64,000 nucleotides of DNA from Bradyrhizobium sp. CCGB12 (GCF_024199845.1 NZ_JANADO010000001.1:7192001-7256000), one strand, 5' to 3'; counted from the first letter of the stretch, positions 1-10,837 are shown. Numbers and translations are program-made. The notes: generated by a model from the sequence alone, not told the origin.

Positions 1-44
1 CGGCGAGGGTGCGAGCACGGTACCGGGGAAGTAGGGGCACTCTT

Positions 45-132
45 GTAGCCCGGATGGAGCGCAGCGAAATCCGGGACAGGTCCATCCGCTGATACAACGG
101 CCCCGGATTGCGCTACGCTCCATCCGGGCTAC
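45..132. repeat. Family A intergenic palindrome (copy 1)
   Basis: Imperfect inverted repeat whose outer arms are GTAGCCCGGATGGAGC and its reverse complement, with inner CCGG-containing arms. A second copy with the same outer arms lies at 54182-54267. It abuts a family B copy, so bases 1-265 are essentially two back-to-back repeats with no gene visible. Confidence 0.85.
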
Positions 133-156
133 GAGGCCTCGCTACGCGACAGCCTC

Positions 157-250
157 CGTAGGGTGGGCAAAGCGTAAGCGTGCCCACCAACTTCAGCGCG
201 ATTGAGGAAACATGGTGGGCACGGCGCGGTGCGCCTTTGCCCACCCTACG
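157..250. repeat. Family B intergenic palindrome (copy 1)
   Basis: Starts CGTAGGGTGGGCAAAGCG and ends TTTGCCCACCCTACG, with a second inner pair of arms (CGTGCCCACC / GGTGGGCACG). Other copies are at 33747, 36471, 37253 and 39893. It ends 15 bases from the stop codon of the DUF2794 gene, so it may also act as that gene's 3' hairpin. Confidence 0.9.
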
Positions 251-265
251 GCACCGTTCGTGCGG

Positions 266-637
266 CTACACCACCGCCAGCTTCCGATCGATCACCAGCA
301 GCACCCGCTCGAGCTCGTGACCGCGGCGCAGGATGAGGCCGGTCGCCGAGATCACGCTGTACATGCCCTGCTTGCGCGCGAGCCGCGGGTCCTTCTCGAT
401 CCGGTAGATCGGGACTTCAGAGGCGCGGCGATAGACCGAGAACACGGCGCGGTCCTTCAGGAAATCGATGGCATAGTCGCGCCACTCGCCGTCGGCGACC
501 ATGCGGCCGTAGAGATTGAGAATCCGGTGCAACTCGAGGCGGTTGAACGTTACCCGGTTCGGCTGCGTCGCCGCAGCGGCGGGGCGCGCCGCCGCGCGCT
601 GCTCGCTCGGATCCGCATCCTCCGACATCAGACTCAT
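266..637 (-). CDS. DUF2794 domain protein
   Basis: A 123-residue soluble protein of unknown function. The core around residues 30-110 contains FNRLELHRILNLYGRMV followed by a WRDYAIDF segment and VYRRASEVPIYRIEKDP, which I recognise as the DUF2794 family, small proteins widespread in Alphaproteobacteria. The reading frame is open further upstream, but I place the start at the ATG at 637 because GGGAGG lies about 8 bases before it; the longer version would add 40 residues of unlikely composition. The N-terminal 28 residues are Ala/Glu-rich and probably disordered. It stands alone, transcribed away from the candidate small RNA at 940-1012. No catalytic residues can be assigned. Confidence 0.85.
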   Translation of the reverse strand: MSLMSEDADPSEQRAAARPAAAATQPNRVTFNRLELHRILNLYGRMVADGEWRDYAIDFLKDRAVFSVYRRASEVPIYRIEKDPRLARKQGMYSVISATGLILRRGHELERVLLVIDRKLAVV

Positions 638-897
638 GAGAAGTGCCTCCCGCCTCGCATGCCCGCTGGTCCGCGAAAACCGTCCCGGAACCCTGGGATC
701 ATGACAGTTGCATGATTGCGCCAACCGTGCGCCACCGCAAGGGGGCTCCTTGTTCAACCCATCGAATCAGCGGCGTGTCAGAGCACACGCAATGGTGGAA
801 CTTCGTCGCGGCAAACCGTCACGGGATCGTTAGCAGGAATCATAGTGTCGCCGCTTTTCCGCCCAGCGCCTGCCGCCCTGCATTGCGAAAAGACTCA

Positions 898-1012
898 CGT
901 GCGTTGACCCGGTCCTTTCGGTTCCGGATTCCTCAGCCCCCAGCCCCCCGGGGTCGACAGGATCGGGTCTGTTCGCGCGACAAGGAGGGCCAACGCAAGT
1001 TGGTCCTTTTTT
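898..1012 (+). ncRNA. Candidate orphan small RNA
   Basis: The 539-base gap between two minus-strand genes contains a strong plus-strand intrinsic terminator (986-1012) with no plus-strand protein gene before it. A TTGACC hexamer lies at about 903, and the interval 940-985 is rich in short complementary blocks (CCCCCCGGGG, GTCGACAG, CTGTTCGCGCGAC). An AAGGAGG sequence, identical to a perfect Shine-Dalgarno motif, begins at 982 and runs into the terminator stem without a sensible reading frame after it. The 5' end is a guess. I could not match it to tmRNA, SRP RNA or 6S RNA. The rest of the gap (638-897) shows nothing I can support. Confidence 0.35.
986..1012 (+). terminator. Intrinsic terminator with GCAA tetraloop
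   Basis: GGGCCAAC (987-994) pairs with GTTGGTCC (999-1006), including one G-U pair, closed by a GCAA loop of the stable GNRA type, and is followed by six T residues (1007-1012). It points to a plus-strand transcript although both neighbouring protein genes are on the minus strand. Confidence 0.7.
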
Positions 1013-1074
1013 GTTTGTGTCGGGATATTTCTGGCGCGCCCGACTTCTTCCCGACCAGCGCAAAAACTCTCTCT

Positions 1075-1139
1075 CCTCATCCCGAGGAGCCGCGAAGCGG
1101 CGTCTCGAAGGATGCAAGGGCGCGCTCCTCACCATGAGG
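1075..1139. repeat. Family H intergenic palindrome (copy 1)
   Basis: CCTCATCCCGAGGAGC, an internal GCCGCGAAGCGGC hairpin, CGTCTCGAAGGATG, then GCTCCTCACCATGAGG. It resembles the element at 9026-9124 and lies just downstream of the DUF1223 gene stop. Confidence 0.75.
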
Positions 1140-1176
1140 GTTGAGAGCAGAGTGTGACGCTAGAGAGAATTTCGAA

Positions 1177-1953
1177 TCAGTGCAGCGACGTGTACGCCGC
1201 GCCCAACATCGCACCCGGCTTCTCCCGGTTGCCATCCTGGACATAGACCACTGCGCCGTCGACGCCATCGCGCGTGAGATTCTCGATCGGCACGGTCCAG
1301 CTTTCCGGACGGCCAGTCCAGTCGCCGACCTTGAGCAGGTTGCGAACGACGTTGTGGTAGGTGACCTGCTGTCCGCGATTCTCGCCGCGGGTGATCGTGA
1401 TCGGCACCGACTTGGCGATCGAGCAGATCCAGACTTCGCCATGCGAGACCGTGGGCTCCTTGCTCGCGGCCACCGAGACGTTGATCTGCTTGCCCGCAAG
1501 AGACATCGTCACCGGCACGCTCATCACACCAAGGCCCTTGTCGGTCTTGCCGATCGCACCTTCGATGCCAGTCCGATCGCTGCCGATGACATGGGTTGAG
1601 CCATTGACGACGACCTGCGGCGTGTAGACTTCACGATCGCCGCGCATGCGCGAATAGGCACGCTGCCGTGCGGAGAAGCGTGAATCCGCCAGCGTGTCCT
1701 TCCAGCCGAGATAGTCCCAATAGTCGATCGGCATGCTCAGCGCGATGACCGAGGGATCCTTGGAGAGATCGCCGATGATCTTGTCGGCGGGCGGACAGGA
1801 CGAACAGCCCTGCGAGGTGAACAATTCGACGACGGCGCGGGGATCGGCCTCGGCGGGACGGATGACGGCGATGATCGCACAGATGCCGAGAGCTCCCGAC
1901 CAGAGGGCGCCGGACCAACGTGAAACCAGATGAGAAGCCGTCATTGCTGTCAT
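1177..1953 (-). CDS. Exported DUF1223 protein
   Basis: About 258 residues. An N-terminal hydrophobic stretch (ALWSGALGICAIIAVI) ending near PAEA is a likely signal peptide, so the mature protein should be periplasmic. Just after it comes VELFTSQGCSSCPPADK, the conserved start of the DUF1223 family, with a thioredoxin-like CxxC pair; the rest (IDYWDYLGWKDTLADSRF, YTPQVVVNG) also fits the family and suggests a thioredoxin-like fold. The substrate is unknown. The start is uncertain: GTG at 1965, ATG at 1953 and ATG at 1944 are all in frame and none has a convincing ribosome-binding site. It is a single gene divergent from nothing obvious, followed by a family H repeat. Confidence 0.85.
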   Translation of the reverse strand: MTAMTASHLVSRWSGALWSGALGICAIIAVIRPAEADPRAVVELFTSQGCSSCPPADKIIGDLSKDPSVIALSMPIDYWDYLGWKDTLADSRFSARQRAYSRMRGDREVYTPQVVVNGSTHVIGSDRTGIEGAIGKTDKGLGVMSVPVTMSLAGKQINVSVAASKEPTVSHGEVWICSIAKSVPITITRGENRGQQVTYHNVVRNLLKVGDWTGRPESWTVPIENLTRDGVDGAVVYVQDGNREKPGAMLGAAYTSLH

Positions 1954-2091
1954 GTCGAACGTCACACACCGAACTCGTGGGGGAAGATTATCGCCTGATG
2001 GTCACCGTAGTCTTACGGGGGCGCCACGTTTATCCGTCCAAAGCGAAGTTTTCCGCCGGGCGGGCCCATCCGAAACGTGCCGCAAACGCGC

Positions 2092-2119
2092 GAAGGCGGC
2101 CTTTTGATAGGCCGCCTTC
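2092..2119 (-). terminator. Hairpin terminator of acnA
   Basis: GAAGGCGGCC (2092-2101) and GGCCGCCTTC (2110-2119) form a perfect 10-bp stem with an 8-base loop, 50 bases past the acnA stop codon. The following T tract on the minus strand is short (GCGCGTTT), so termination strength is uncertain. Confidence 0.6.
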
Positions 2120-2169
2120 GTTCAGGCTTCTACTCACTTCGCAGTGAGCCATCGTTCACAAATCCGCGC

Positions 2170-4890
<2,721 letters not shown>

Positions 4891-4913
4891 GTAGGAAATC
4901 CCAATTGTTAGTT

Positions 4914-4929
4914 ATACCCGGCAGGGTAT
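4914..4929. promoter_or_regulatory. Inverted repeat in acnA promoter region
   Basis: ATACCC-GGCA-GGGTAT, a perfect 6-bp inverted repeat 24 bases before the acnA start. On the minus strand it reads GATACCCTGCCGGGTATAAC, so its distal arm overlaps TATAAC, a plausible -10 element. It could be an operator or a 5' UTR hairpin; no known regulator motif is recognised. Confidence 0.3.
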
Positions 4930-5107
4930 CTTAACACCGTCAGCGTATCAGGCTGGGCCGCTTGCAGGGGCAGGTTGAGTTGCTGCATCAAGTAGTTCCG
5001 GGCTTATAGAAGCTTTCTAACCGCGCCGCCACAGCCACAATCGTGCCGCAGCAATCGCTGAGCCAAAAATTCCCATGCGCTACCCCAAGTTTTCCTGAGG
5101 CCTGGTT

Positions 5108-5734
5108 GTGAGCGGGCTGAAACGAGGCGAGATGCAGCTTTTCGGTCGCGGGCTCAGATGCGTGCGGGGCGGGCGCGAGGTGTTTTCCGGGCTCGATTTC
5201 GCCGCCGCCGCGGGCGAAGCCGTGGCGGTGATGGGTCGCAACGGGTCGGGCAAGACCTCGCTGCTGCGGCTGATCGCGGGCCTGCTCATTCCGGCCGGCG
5301 GAACGATCACGCTGGACGGGGGCGACGCTGAGCTGACCCTGCCGGAGCAGTGCCACTATCTCGGCCATCGCGATGCCCTGAAGCCGGCCCTGAGCGTGGT
5401 GGAAAATCTGACGTTTTGGGCTGATTTTCTCGGCGGCGAGCGCCGCGATGCCGCCGAGAGCCTCGCCAAGGTCAGCCTCGACCACGCCACCCACCTGCCC
5501 GCCGCCTTCCTCTCCGCCGGCCAGCGCCGCCGGCTGTCATTGGCGCGGCTGCTGACCGTGCGCCGCCCGGTCTGGCTGCTGGACGAGCCGACCACGGCGC
5601 TGGATGCCGCGGGCCAGGACATGTTCGGCGGCCTCATGCGCGAACACCTCGGCCAAGGCGGCCTGATCATCGCCGCCACCCACGCCCCGCTGGGGATCGA
5701 CTCGCGGGAGCTGCGGATCGGGGGGATGGCATGA
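5108..5734 (+). CDS. ccmA: Heme exporter ATP-binding protein CcmA
   Basis: ATPase of the CcmABCD complex, which releases heme-loaded CcmE for cytochrome c maturation at the inner membrane. The 208-residue protein shows Walker [18 protein letters not shown] (near residue 39), the ABC signature [14 protein letters not shown] (near 137) and Walker [13 protein letters not shown]. The frame begins at a GTG (5108); an in-frame ATG at 5132, preceded by GAGG, is an equally good start and would give [14 protein letters not shown]. The corresponding Bradyrhizobium gene is known as cycV. Its stop is followed, unusually for this operon, by 232 bases containing a palindromic repeat before ccmB. Confidence 0.96.
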   Translation: MSGLKRGEMQLFGRGLRCVRGGREVFSGLDFAAAAGEAVAVMGRNGSGKTSLLRLIAGLLIPAGGTITLDGGDAELTLPEQCHYLGHRDALKPALSVVENLTFWADFLGGERRDAAESLAKVSLDHATHLPAAFLSAGQRRRLSLARLLTVRRPVWLLDEPTTALDAAGQDMFGGLMREHLGQGGLIIAATHAPLGIDSRELRIGGMA

Positions 5735-5814
5735 GACGACCCGACCCTCAGTTTTTCGAGCGGCTAGGCGCGGCGCTCGGACCGATGAGACAGTGGTCGC
5801 CGCGGACTCCTTCG

Positions 5815-5934
5815 CCTCTCCCGCTTGCGGGAGAGGTCGGCGCGCAGCGCCGGGTGAGGGTTCTCTCCTCTGGGGGAGCCTTCGTTGTCGAGACACCCTC
5901 TCCCCAACCCTCCCCCGCAGGCGGGGGAGGGAGC
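5815..5934. repeat. Family D palindrome inside the ccm operon
   Basis: Begins CTCTCCCGCTTGCGGGAGAG, continues with an inner GGCGCGCAGCGCCGGGTGAGG segment, and ends in CCCTCCCCCGCAGGCGGGGG. It occupies most of the space between ccmA and ccmB. Other copies are at 10838, 12224, 17781 and 31180. Small open frames running through it (from 5731) are repeat-encoded and not believable genes. Confidence 0.9.
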
Positions 5935-5966
5935 GTACCGCCCTCGGGGCACGACGGGAGCGCACC

Positions 5967-6635
5967 ATGACCGCCCTGTCCGCCCTCATTCGCCGGGACA
6001 TCCGGATCGCGCTTCGCGTCGGCGGCGGGGCGCTGATCGGCGTGCTGTTCTTCCTGACCGTGGTGGTGCTGATGCCGTTCGCGGTGGGGCCGGATCTGGC
6101 GCTGCTGTCGCGGCTGGGGCCGGCCGTTCTCTGGCTCGGGGCTTTGCTCTCAAGCCTGCTCACCCTGGACCGGCTGTTCATGGCCGACCACGAGGACGGC
6201 TCGCTCGACCTGATCACGATGAGCCGGACGCCGCTGGAACTTGCCTGTGCCGCCAAGGCGCTGGCGCATTGGCTGGCGGCCGGCCTGCCGCTGATTGTCG
6301 CAACCCCGGTGCTCGGCCTCTTGCTCAACCTCGACATGGTCGCGACCGGCGCGGTGGCGCTGACACTGCTGGCGGGAACGCCGGCGCTGACCTTCACCGG
6401 CATGATCGGCGCGGCGCTGGCGGTGACCCTGCATCGCGGCGGGCTGCTGATGGCGGTGCTGGTGCTACCGCTGTCGATTCCCGTCCTGATTTTCGGGGTA
6501 GCCGCCTCGCAAGCCGTGATCGTCGGTCCCATGACGTTCGGCGCGCCGTTCTCGATCCTGTGCGCGCTGTCGCTGGTCAGCCTCGTGATCGGCCCCTTCG
6601 CGGCCGCGGCAAGCCTCCGGCACGGACTCGATTGA
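5967..6635 (+). CDS. ccmB: Heme exporter membrane protein CcmB
   Basis: A 222-residue integral membrane subunit of the CcmABCD complex. At least six hydrophobic segments are visible (for example GALIGVLFFLTVVVLMPFAV and LVSLVIGPFAAAASL), and the loop DRLFMADHEDGSLDLITMSR is characteristic of CcmB. I chose the ATG at 5967, giving MTALSALIRRDIRIALR; the open frame extends 58 codons upstream, but that part is translated from the palindromic repeat and is not real. Known as cycW in Bradyrhizobium. The next gene, ccmC, starts 91 bases later, so the cluster is looser here than in most bacteria. Confidence 0.96.
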   Translation: MTALSALIRRDIRIALRVGGGALIGVLFFLTVVVLMPFAVGPDLALLSRLGPAVLWLGALLSSLLTLDRLFMADHEDGSLDLITMSRTPLELACAAKALAHWLAAGLPLIVATPVLGLLLNLDMVATGAVALTLLAGTPALTFTGMIGAALAVTLHRGGLLMAVLVLPLSIPVLIFGVAASQAVIVGPMTFGAPFSILCALSLVSLVIGPFAAAASLRHGLD

Positions 6636-6726
6636 GATGGACCCGACCGAACTTGACCCGGATCAACTTTCGCGACGCGCATTCGTGCTGATTGCCTGAG
6701 CGCTCCCGGATGATTATCAAAATACC

Positions 6727-7512
6727 ATGACGCTGATCGACTTGGCCAATCCGACGCGGTTCCTTGCGCTAACAGCGCGCCTGCTGCCGTGGCTCGCAGC
6801 TGCGACCGTCATCTTGCTCGCGATCGGCCTGTACCAGGCAGCGCTTGCGCCCGACGACTACCAGCAGGGCGCGACCGTCAAGATCATGTTCATCCATGTG
6901 CCCAATGCCTGGCTCTCGATGTTCGTGTGGGGGGTGATGAGCATCGCCTCGTTGGGCACGCTGGTGTGGCGGCACCCGCTTGCCGACGTCGCCGCGAAAG
7001 CGGCAGCGCCCATCGGCGCCGCCTTCACCTTCCTCGCGCTGCTCACGGGATCGCTGTGGGGCCGGCCGATGTGGGGCACCTATTGGGAATGGGACGCGCG
7101 GCTGACCTCGGTGCTGATTCTCTTCCTGATGTATCTCGGCCTGATGGCGCTGTGGCGGGCGGTCGACGATCCCTCGCGCGCGGCGCGCGCCGCCGCCGTG
7201 CTGACCCTGGTCGGCGCGATCAACCTGCCCATCATCAAGTTCTCGGTCGACTGGTGGAACACGCTGCACCAGCCGGCTTCGGTGATGCGCATGGGCGGCT
7301 CGACGCTCGACAAGTCCTTCCTGATCCCGCTGCTGGTGATGGCGATCGCCTTCACGCTGCTGTTCGTCACGCTCCATTTGGCGGCGATGCGCAACGAGAT
7401 CCTGCGCCGGCGCGTCCGCTCCCTGCAAATGATGCAGGCCAGCCGCATCGCGTTTTCGAGCGAAACCGGTTCGCGTGGAGACAACGCGTCAAACGAAGTC
7501 GGAGCCGCTTGA
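6727..7512 (+). CDS. ccmC: Heme transporter/handling protein CcmC
   Basis: A 261-residue membrane protein that binds heme and passes it to CcmE. The tryptophan-rich WWD segment is visible as [18 protein letters not shown] (residues about 113-130), with conserved histidines in FIHVPNAWL and DWWNTLHQP. Six transmembrane helices can be counted. The last 20 or so residues (from about [16 protein letters not shown]) are hydrophilic and are encoded by a copy of an intergenic repeat (see 7450-7494), so the family-typical protein probably ends near residue 240. ccmD starts 3 bases after its stop. Equivalent to cycZ. Confidence 0.96.
   Translation: MTLIDLANPTRFLALTARLLPWLAAATVILLAIGLYQAALAPDDYQQGATVKIMFIHVPNAWLSMFVWGVMSIASLGTLVWRHPLADVAAKAAAPIGAAFTFLALLTGSLWGRPMWGTYWEWDARLTSVLILFLMYLGLMALWRAVDDPSRAARAAAVLTLVGAINLPIIKFSVDWWNTLHQPASVMRMGGSTLDKSFLIPLLVMAIAFTLLFVTLHLAAMRNEILRRRVRSLQMMQASRIAFSSETGSRGDNASNEVGAA
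7450..7494. repeat. Family K repeat fragment within ccmC
   Basis: GCGTTTTCGAGCGAA, CCGGTTCGCGTG and ACGCGTCAAA occur here in the same order as in the reverse complement of the intergenic element at 25846-25896, with a 6-base deletion in the middle. The fragment lies inside the 3' end of ccmC and is read as protein. Confidence 0.75.
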
Positions 7513-7514
7513 CC

Positions 7515-7706
7515 ATGTCGCTCGGTCCCTATGCCTCCTTCATCGTGACGTCCTATGCCGCGGTCGCCGTCGTGGTCGCGATCCTGATCGGCTGGATCGT
7601 GCTCGACTATCGCAACCAGACGGCGCGCCTGCGCGAGCTCGACCGCAGCGGCGTCACGCGCCGTTCGGGCCAGCGCGGTGGATCGGCCTTGAGACATCGA
7701 TCATGA
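7515..7706 (+). CDS. ccmD: Heme exporter protein CcmD
   Basis: A small 63-residue membrane protein that stabilises the CcmABC-CcmE interaction. It has one transmembrane helix (about residues 10-30, [20 protein letters not shown]) followed by a basic tail with [12 protein letters not shown], the hallmark of CcmD. It starts 3 bases after ccmC and its stop overlaps the ccmG start in an ATGA, so the three genes should be translationally coupled. The C-terminal 15 residues are longer than the family minimum. Equivalent to cycX. Confidence 0.9.
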   Translation: MSLGPYASFIVTSYAAVAVVVAILIGWIVLDYRNQTARLRELDRSGVTRRSGQRGGSALRHRS

Positions 7707-8296
7707 GCGATCAATCGACCCCGGCGACGCCGCAGCGCCGCACCTTCCTGATGGCGCTGCCCCTGATCGCCTTCCTTGGCCTTGCGGTGCTGTTCTGGTT
7801 CAGGCTCGGCAGCGGCGATCCCTCGCGGATTCCGTCCGCGTTGATCGGGCGGCCGGCGCCGCAAACGCTGCTGCCGCCGCTCGAGGGATTGCAGGCCGAC
7901 AATGTGCCGGTGCCGGGGCTCGATCCCGCCGCGTTCAAGGGCAAGGTCAGTCTCGTCAACGTCTGGGCGTCCTGGTGCGTGCCGTGCCATGACGAAGCGC
8001 CGCTCCTGACCGAGCTCGCCAAGGACAAGCGCTTCCAGCTCGTTGGCATCAACTACAAGGACGCGGCCGACAACGCGCGGCGCTTCCTCGGGCGCTACGG
8101 CAACCCGTTCGGCCGCGTCGGCGTAGATGCCAACGGCCGCGCCTCGATCGAATGGGGCGTCTATGGCGTGCCGGAGACCTTCGTCGTCGGACGCGAGGGC
8201 ACCATCGTCTACAAGCTGGTCGGACCGGTCACGCCGGACAATCTGCGCACCGTGTTGCTGCCGCAGATGGAGAAGGCGTTGAAGGCGGGGAGCTAA
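7703..8296 (+). CDS. ccmG: Thiol:disulfide interchange protein CcmG/DsbE
   Basis: A 197-residue membrane-anchored periplasmic thioredoxin that keeps apocytochrome c cysteines reduced. An N-terminal anchor ([19 protein letters not shown]) is followed by the thioredoxin fold with the active site [13 protein letters not shown] (around residue 90) and the cis-proline region [10 protein letters not shown]. The ATG at 7703 overlaps the ccmD stop; a longer frame from 7475 runs through ccmD in another frame and is rejected. ccmE, ccmF and ccmH are not in the window. A family C repeat follows directly and probably marks the transcript end. Confidence 0.97.
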   Translation: MSDQSTPATPQRRTFLMALPLIAFLGLAVLFWFRLGSGDPSRIPSALIGRPAPQTLLPPLEGLQADNVPVPGLDPAAFKGKVSLVNVWASWCVPCHDEAPLLTELAKDKRFQLVGINYKDAADNARRFLGRYGNPFGRVGVDANGRASIEWGVYGVPETFVVGREGTIVYKLVGPVTPDNLRTVLLPQMEKALKAGS

Positions 8297-8304
8297 CCAA
8301 GTCC

Positions 8305-8390
8305 GTCATTGCGAGGAGCTCTTGCGACGAAGCAATCCAGAGTCCCTCCCCGGAGGCATTCTGGATTGCTTCGCTTCGCTCGCAATGACG
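8305..8390. repeat. Family C intergenic palindrome (copy 1)
   Basis: Arms GTCATTGCGAGGAGC and GCTCGCAATGAC with inner arms GAAGCAATCCAGA / CTGGATTGCTTCG. It lies between the convergent ends of ccmG and septation protein A. Other copies are at 21874, 42362 and 44876. Confidence 0.9.
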
Positions 8391-8402
8391 AGCTGAGAGA
8401 GT

Positions 8403-9005
8403 CTACCCCTTGCTCACATCGCCCGCCTCGGCCTCGCTCGCCTCCAGCGACGCCGGCTCGAGATGGTAGCGCTTGATCAGCGGCATCTGGATCATGCCGA
8501 AGATGGCGGTCAGCGGAAGGACGCCGAAGACCTTGAAGTTCACCCAGAAATCCGTGCTCTGGGTGCGCCAGATGATCTCGTTCAGCACCGCCATGCCGGC
8601 GAAGAACAGCGCCCAGCGCAGCGTGAGGATGCGCCAGCCCTGCGGCGTCAGGTTGAACATCTGGTCGAACATGACCGCGATGAAGGAGCGGCCGAACAGG
8701 AGGCCGCCGCCGAGGATCGCGGCGAACAGGCCGTAGATGATGGTCGGCTTGACCTTGATGAAGGTCTCGTCGTGCAGCACCAGCGTCAGCGTGCCGAACA
8801 CCAGCACGATCACGCCCGTCACGATCGCCATGACCGGGATGTGGCGCGTCACCACATAGGAGGCGGCCAACGCCGCCACGATCGCCACCATGAAGGCGCC
8901 GGTCGCGGCGAACAGATTGAACTTCGCGTTCACGAAGAAGAACACGAGCAGCGGACCGAGCTCGGTCGCGAGCTTGAACAGCGGATGCGGCTGGGACTTG
9001 TCCAT
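8403..9005 (-). CDS. Septation protein A / inner membrane-spanning protein YciB
   Basis: A 200-residue integral membrane protein with about five to six hydrophobic helices and the family signature [29 protein letters not shown] at its start, matching the YciB/IspA (intracellular septation A) family. In other bacteria it affects cell-envelope synthesis and division, but the mechanism is not established. I start at the ATG at 9005 ([11 protein letters not shown]), preceded by GGAAGAG; an ATG at 9026 is also in frame but its only SD-like sequence touches the start codon and belongs to the family H repeat. It lies downstream of ftsY on the same strand, separated by that repeat. Confidence 0.9.
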   Translation of the reverse strand: MDKSQPHPLFKLATELGPLLVFFFVNAKFNLFAATGAFMVAIVAALAASYVVTRHIPVMAIVTGVIVLVFGTLTLVLHDETFIKVKPTIIYGLFAAILGGGLLFGRSFIAVMFDQMFNLTPQGWRILTLRWALFFAGMAVLNEIIWRTQSTDFWVNFKVFGVLPLTAIFGMIQMPLIKRYHLEPASLEASEAEAGDVSKG

Positions 9006-9025
9006 TCTCTCTTCCGTCTCTCCCA

Positions 9026-9124
9026 TCCTTCGAGACGACCGCTTCGCGGTCTCCTCAGGATGAGGACCTCATGTGTGGCACAACCTCGTCCTGAGGAGCG
9101 CGCTTGCGCGCGTCTCGAAGGACG
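9026..9124. repeat. Family H intergenic palindrome (copy 2)
   Basis: ATCCTTCGAGACG, an internal ACCGCTTCGCGGT hairpin, CTCCTCAGGATGAGG, then CCTCGTCCTGAGGAGCG and CGTCTCGAAGGA. It separates ftsY from the downstream septation gene and its edge lies close to both coding sequences. Confidence 0.85.
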
Positions 9125-9127
9125 ACG

Positions 9128-10069
9128 CTATTCGATTCCGGCGATCGCCCTGGCGAAATCGCGCGCGGTGAACGGCGCGAGATCGTCGACGCCTTCGCCA
9201 ACGCCGATGAAATGCACCGGCAGTTTGAATTTCTCCGCGAGCGCCACCAGAATGCCGCCGCGGGCGGTGCCGTCGAGCTTGGTCATGACGAGGCCGGTGA
9301 CCCCGGCGGTGCGATGAAAGGCCTCGACCTGCGACAGCGCGTTCTGGCCGACGGTGGCATCCAGCACAAGCAGCACGGCATGCGGCGCAGTGTCATCCAC
9401 CTTGCGGATCACGCGCACGACCTTCTCGAGCTCGTTCATCAGCTCGGCCTTGTTCTGCAAGCGGCCGGCGGTGTCGATCAGGAGCACGTCGATGCCCTGC
9501 TCCTTCGCCGCGGTCAGCGCGTTGAAGGCGAGGCTCGCCGAATCCGAGCCCTGCGCGCCTGATATGACCGGCGTCTTCGTGCGTTCGCCCCAGACCTTGA
9601 GCTGCTCGATGGCTGCTGCGCGAAACGTGTCGCCTGCGGCCAGCATCACCTTGCGGCCTTCGGATGCGAACTTTTGCGAGAGTTTTCCGATGGTCGTAGT
9701 CTTGCCGGAGCCGTTGACGCCGACCACGAGGATGACGAACGGCTTCTTGCCCGCGTCGATATCGAGCGGCTTCGCCACCGGCGCCAGCACCTTCTCGACC
9801 TCGGTGGCGACGACGTCCTTGACCTCGTCCGCCGAGATCGCCTTGTCGTAGCGGCCCGTGCCGACGGCGTCCGCGATCCGCACCGCGACTTGCGTGCCGA
9901 GATCGGCGCGCAGCAGCACGTCCTCGATGTCGTCGAGCATGGCGCGGTCGAGCTTGCGCTTGGTGACGAGATCGGCGACCGCGGTCCCGAGCGAGGACGA
10001 CGTGCGCTTCAGCCCATTGGACAGGCGGCGCCACCAGCTCAGCTTGGGGGTCTCGGAGGTATCGTTCAT
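9128..10069 (-). CDS. ftsY: Signal recognition particle receptor FtsY
   Basis: A 313-residue SRP receptor GTPase that docks Ffh-ribosome complexes at the inner membrane. The N domain (residues about 15-90) is followed by the NG GTPase core: G1 GVNGSGKTTTIGKL, G3 DTAGRLQNKAELMNELEK, G4 TKLDGTARGG and the closing GVGEGVDDLAPFTARDFA. There is no long acidic A domain as in E. coli, which is usual for Alphaproteobacteria. The ATG at 10069 has no obvious SD. It is divergent from the RluA-type gene with only 41 bases between starts. Its partner gene ffh lies 8 kb away. Confidence 0.97.
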   Translation of the reverse strand: MNDTSETPKLSWWRRLSNGLKRTSSSLGTAVADLVTKRKLDRAMLDDIEDVLLRADLGTQVAVRIADAVGTGRYDKAISADEVKDVVATEVEKVLAPVAKPLDIDAGKKPFVILVVGVNGSGKTTTIGKLSQKFASEGRKVMLAAGDTFRAAAIEQLKVWGERTKTPVISGAQGSDSASLAFNALTAAKEQGIDVLLIDTAGRLQNKAELMNELEKVVRVIRKVDDTAPHAVLLVLDATVGQNALSQVEAFHRTAGVTGLVMTKLDGTARGGILVALAEKFKLPVHFIGVGEGVDDLAPFTARDFARAIAGIE

Positions 10070-10110
10070 GGCGGGGGTGTGTTAGCCGTTCCGGCGATTA
10101 AACGAAAGTC

Positions 10111-10818
10111 TTGCAATTGCTCGATGTTCCCGAATTGACCGCAGACGAGATCCTGGCGCGCGTGCTCCATCGCGACGGCTTGATGCTGGTCATCGACAAG
10201 CCGGCCGGCCTGCCGGTGCATCGCGGCCCCAAGGGCGGCGCCAACCTCGAGGCCTCCTTCGAGGCGCTCCGTTTCGGCCTGCCGCGGCCGCCCGTGCTGG
10301 CTCACCGGCTCGACAAGGACACCTCCGGCTGCCTCGTGCTCGGCCGCCATCGCAAGGCGACGGCCTCGCTCGGCCTCCTCTTCAAGCACGGCAAGATCGG
10401 CAAGACCTACTGGACCGTGGTCGAAGGCGGCCCCACCGAAGATGAAGGCGTCATCGACATGCCGCTCGGCCGCCTCAATGCCGAGCGCGGCTGGTGGCAG
10501 AAGCCGGACCCGGACGGGCAGAAGGCGATCACCAATTGGAAGGTGATGGGCCGGGGCGAGGGCCTGACCTGGCTCGCCATGGAACCCGTCACCGGCCGGA
10601 CCCATCAATTGCGGGTGCATTCGGCCGCGACCGGCTGGCCGATCTTCGGCGATAACATTTACGGCAACGGCCCGCGCTTCGGCGAGCCGCGCCTGCACCT
10701 GCATTCCCGCGAGATCGTGGTGCCGATCTCCCGGAACAAGGAGCCGATCCGCGTCGTCGCGCCGGCCCCGCTGCACATGCACGAAAAACTCCGCGCCTGC
10801 GGGTGGAATGGAGAGTAG
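10111..10818 (+). CDS. RluA-family pseudouridine synthase
   Basis: A 235-residue RNA-uridine isomerase. The catalytic block AHRLDKDTSGCLVLGR (near residue 70) contains the invariant aspartate, and GRTHQLRVHSAATGWPIFGD is the second conserved motif. There is no S4 domain, as in the shorter RluA/RluE-like members; the target (rRNA or tRNA position) cannot be read from sequence. The frame starts with TTG (10111), with another TTG at 10117; no ATG is available upstream of the conserved region. Divergent from ftsY; followed by a family D repeat. Confidence 0.92.
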   Translation: MQLLDVPELTADEILARVLHRDGLMLVIDKPAGLPVHRGPKGGANLEASFEALRFGLPRPPVLAHRLDKDTSGCLVLGRHRKATASLGLLFKHGKIGKTYWTVVEGGPTEDEGVIDMPLGRLNAERGWWQKPDPDGQKAITNWKVMGRGEGLTWLAMEPVTGRTHQLRVHSAATGWPIFGDNIYGNGPRFGEPRLHLHSREIVVPISRNKEPIRVVAPAPLHMHEKLRACGWNGE

Positions 10819-10837
10819 CTGCCGCAAGGTCGGTGCA

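Noticed and set aside
938..1012. Possible split tmRNA or SRP RNA piece
   Set aside because: GGTCGACAGGATCGGG looks tmRNA-like, but no tag-coding sequence, T-loop or CCA end is present, and the SRP RNA core is absent.
5731..5970. 79-codon frame overlapping the ccmA stop
   Set aside because: It is translated from the family D repeat and has no SD or homology I recognise.
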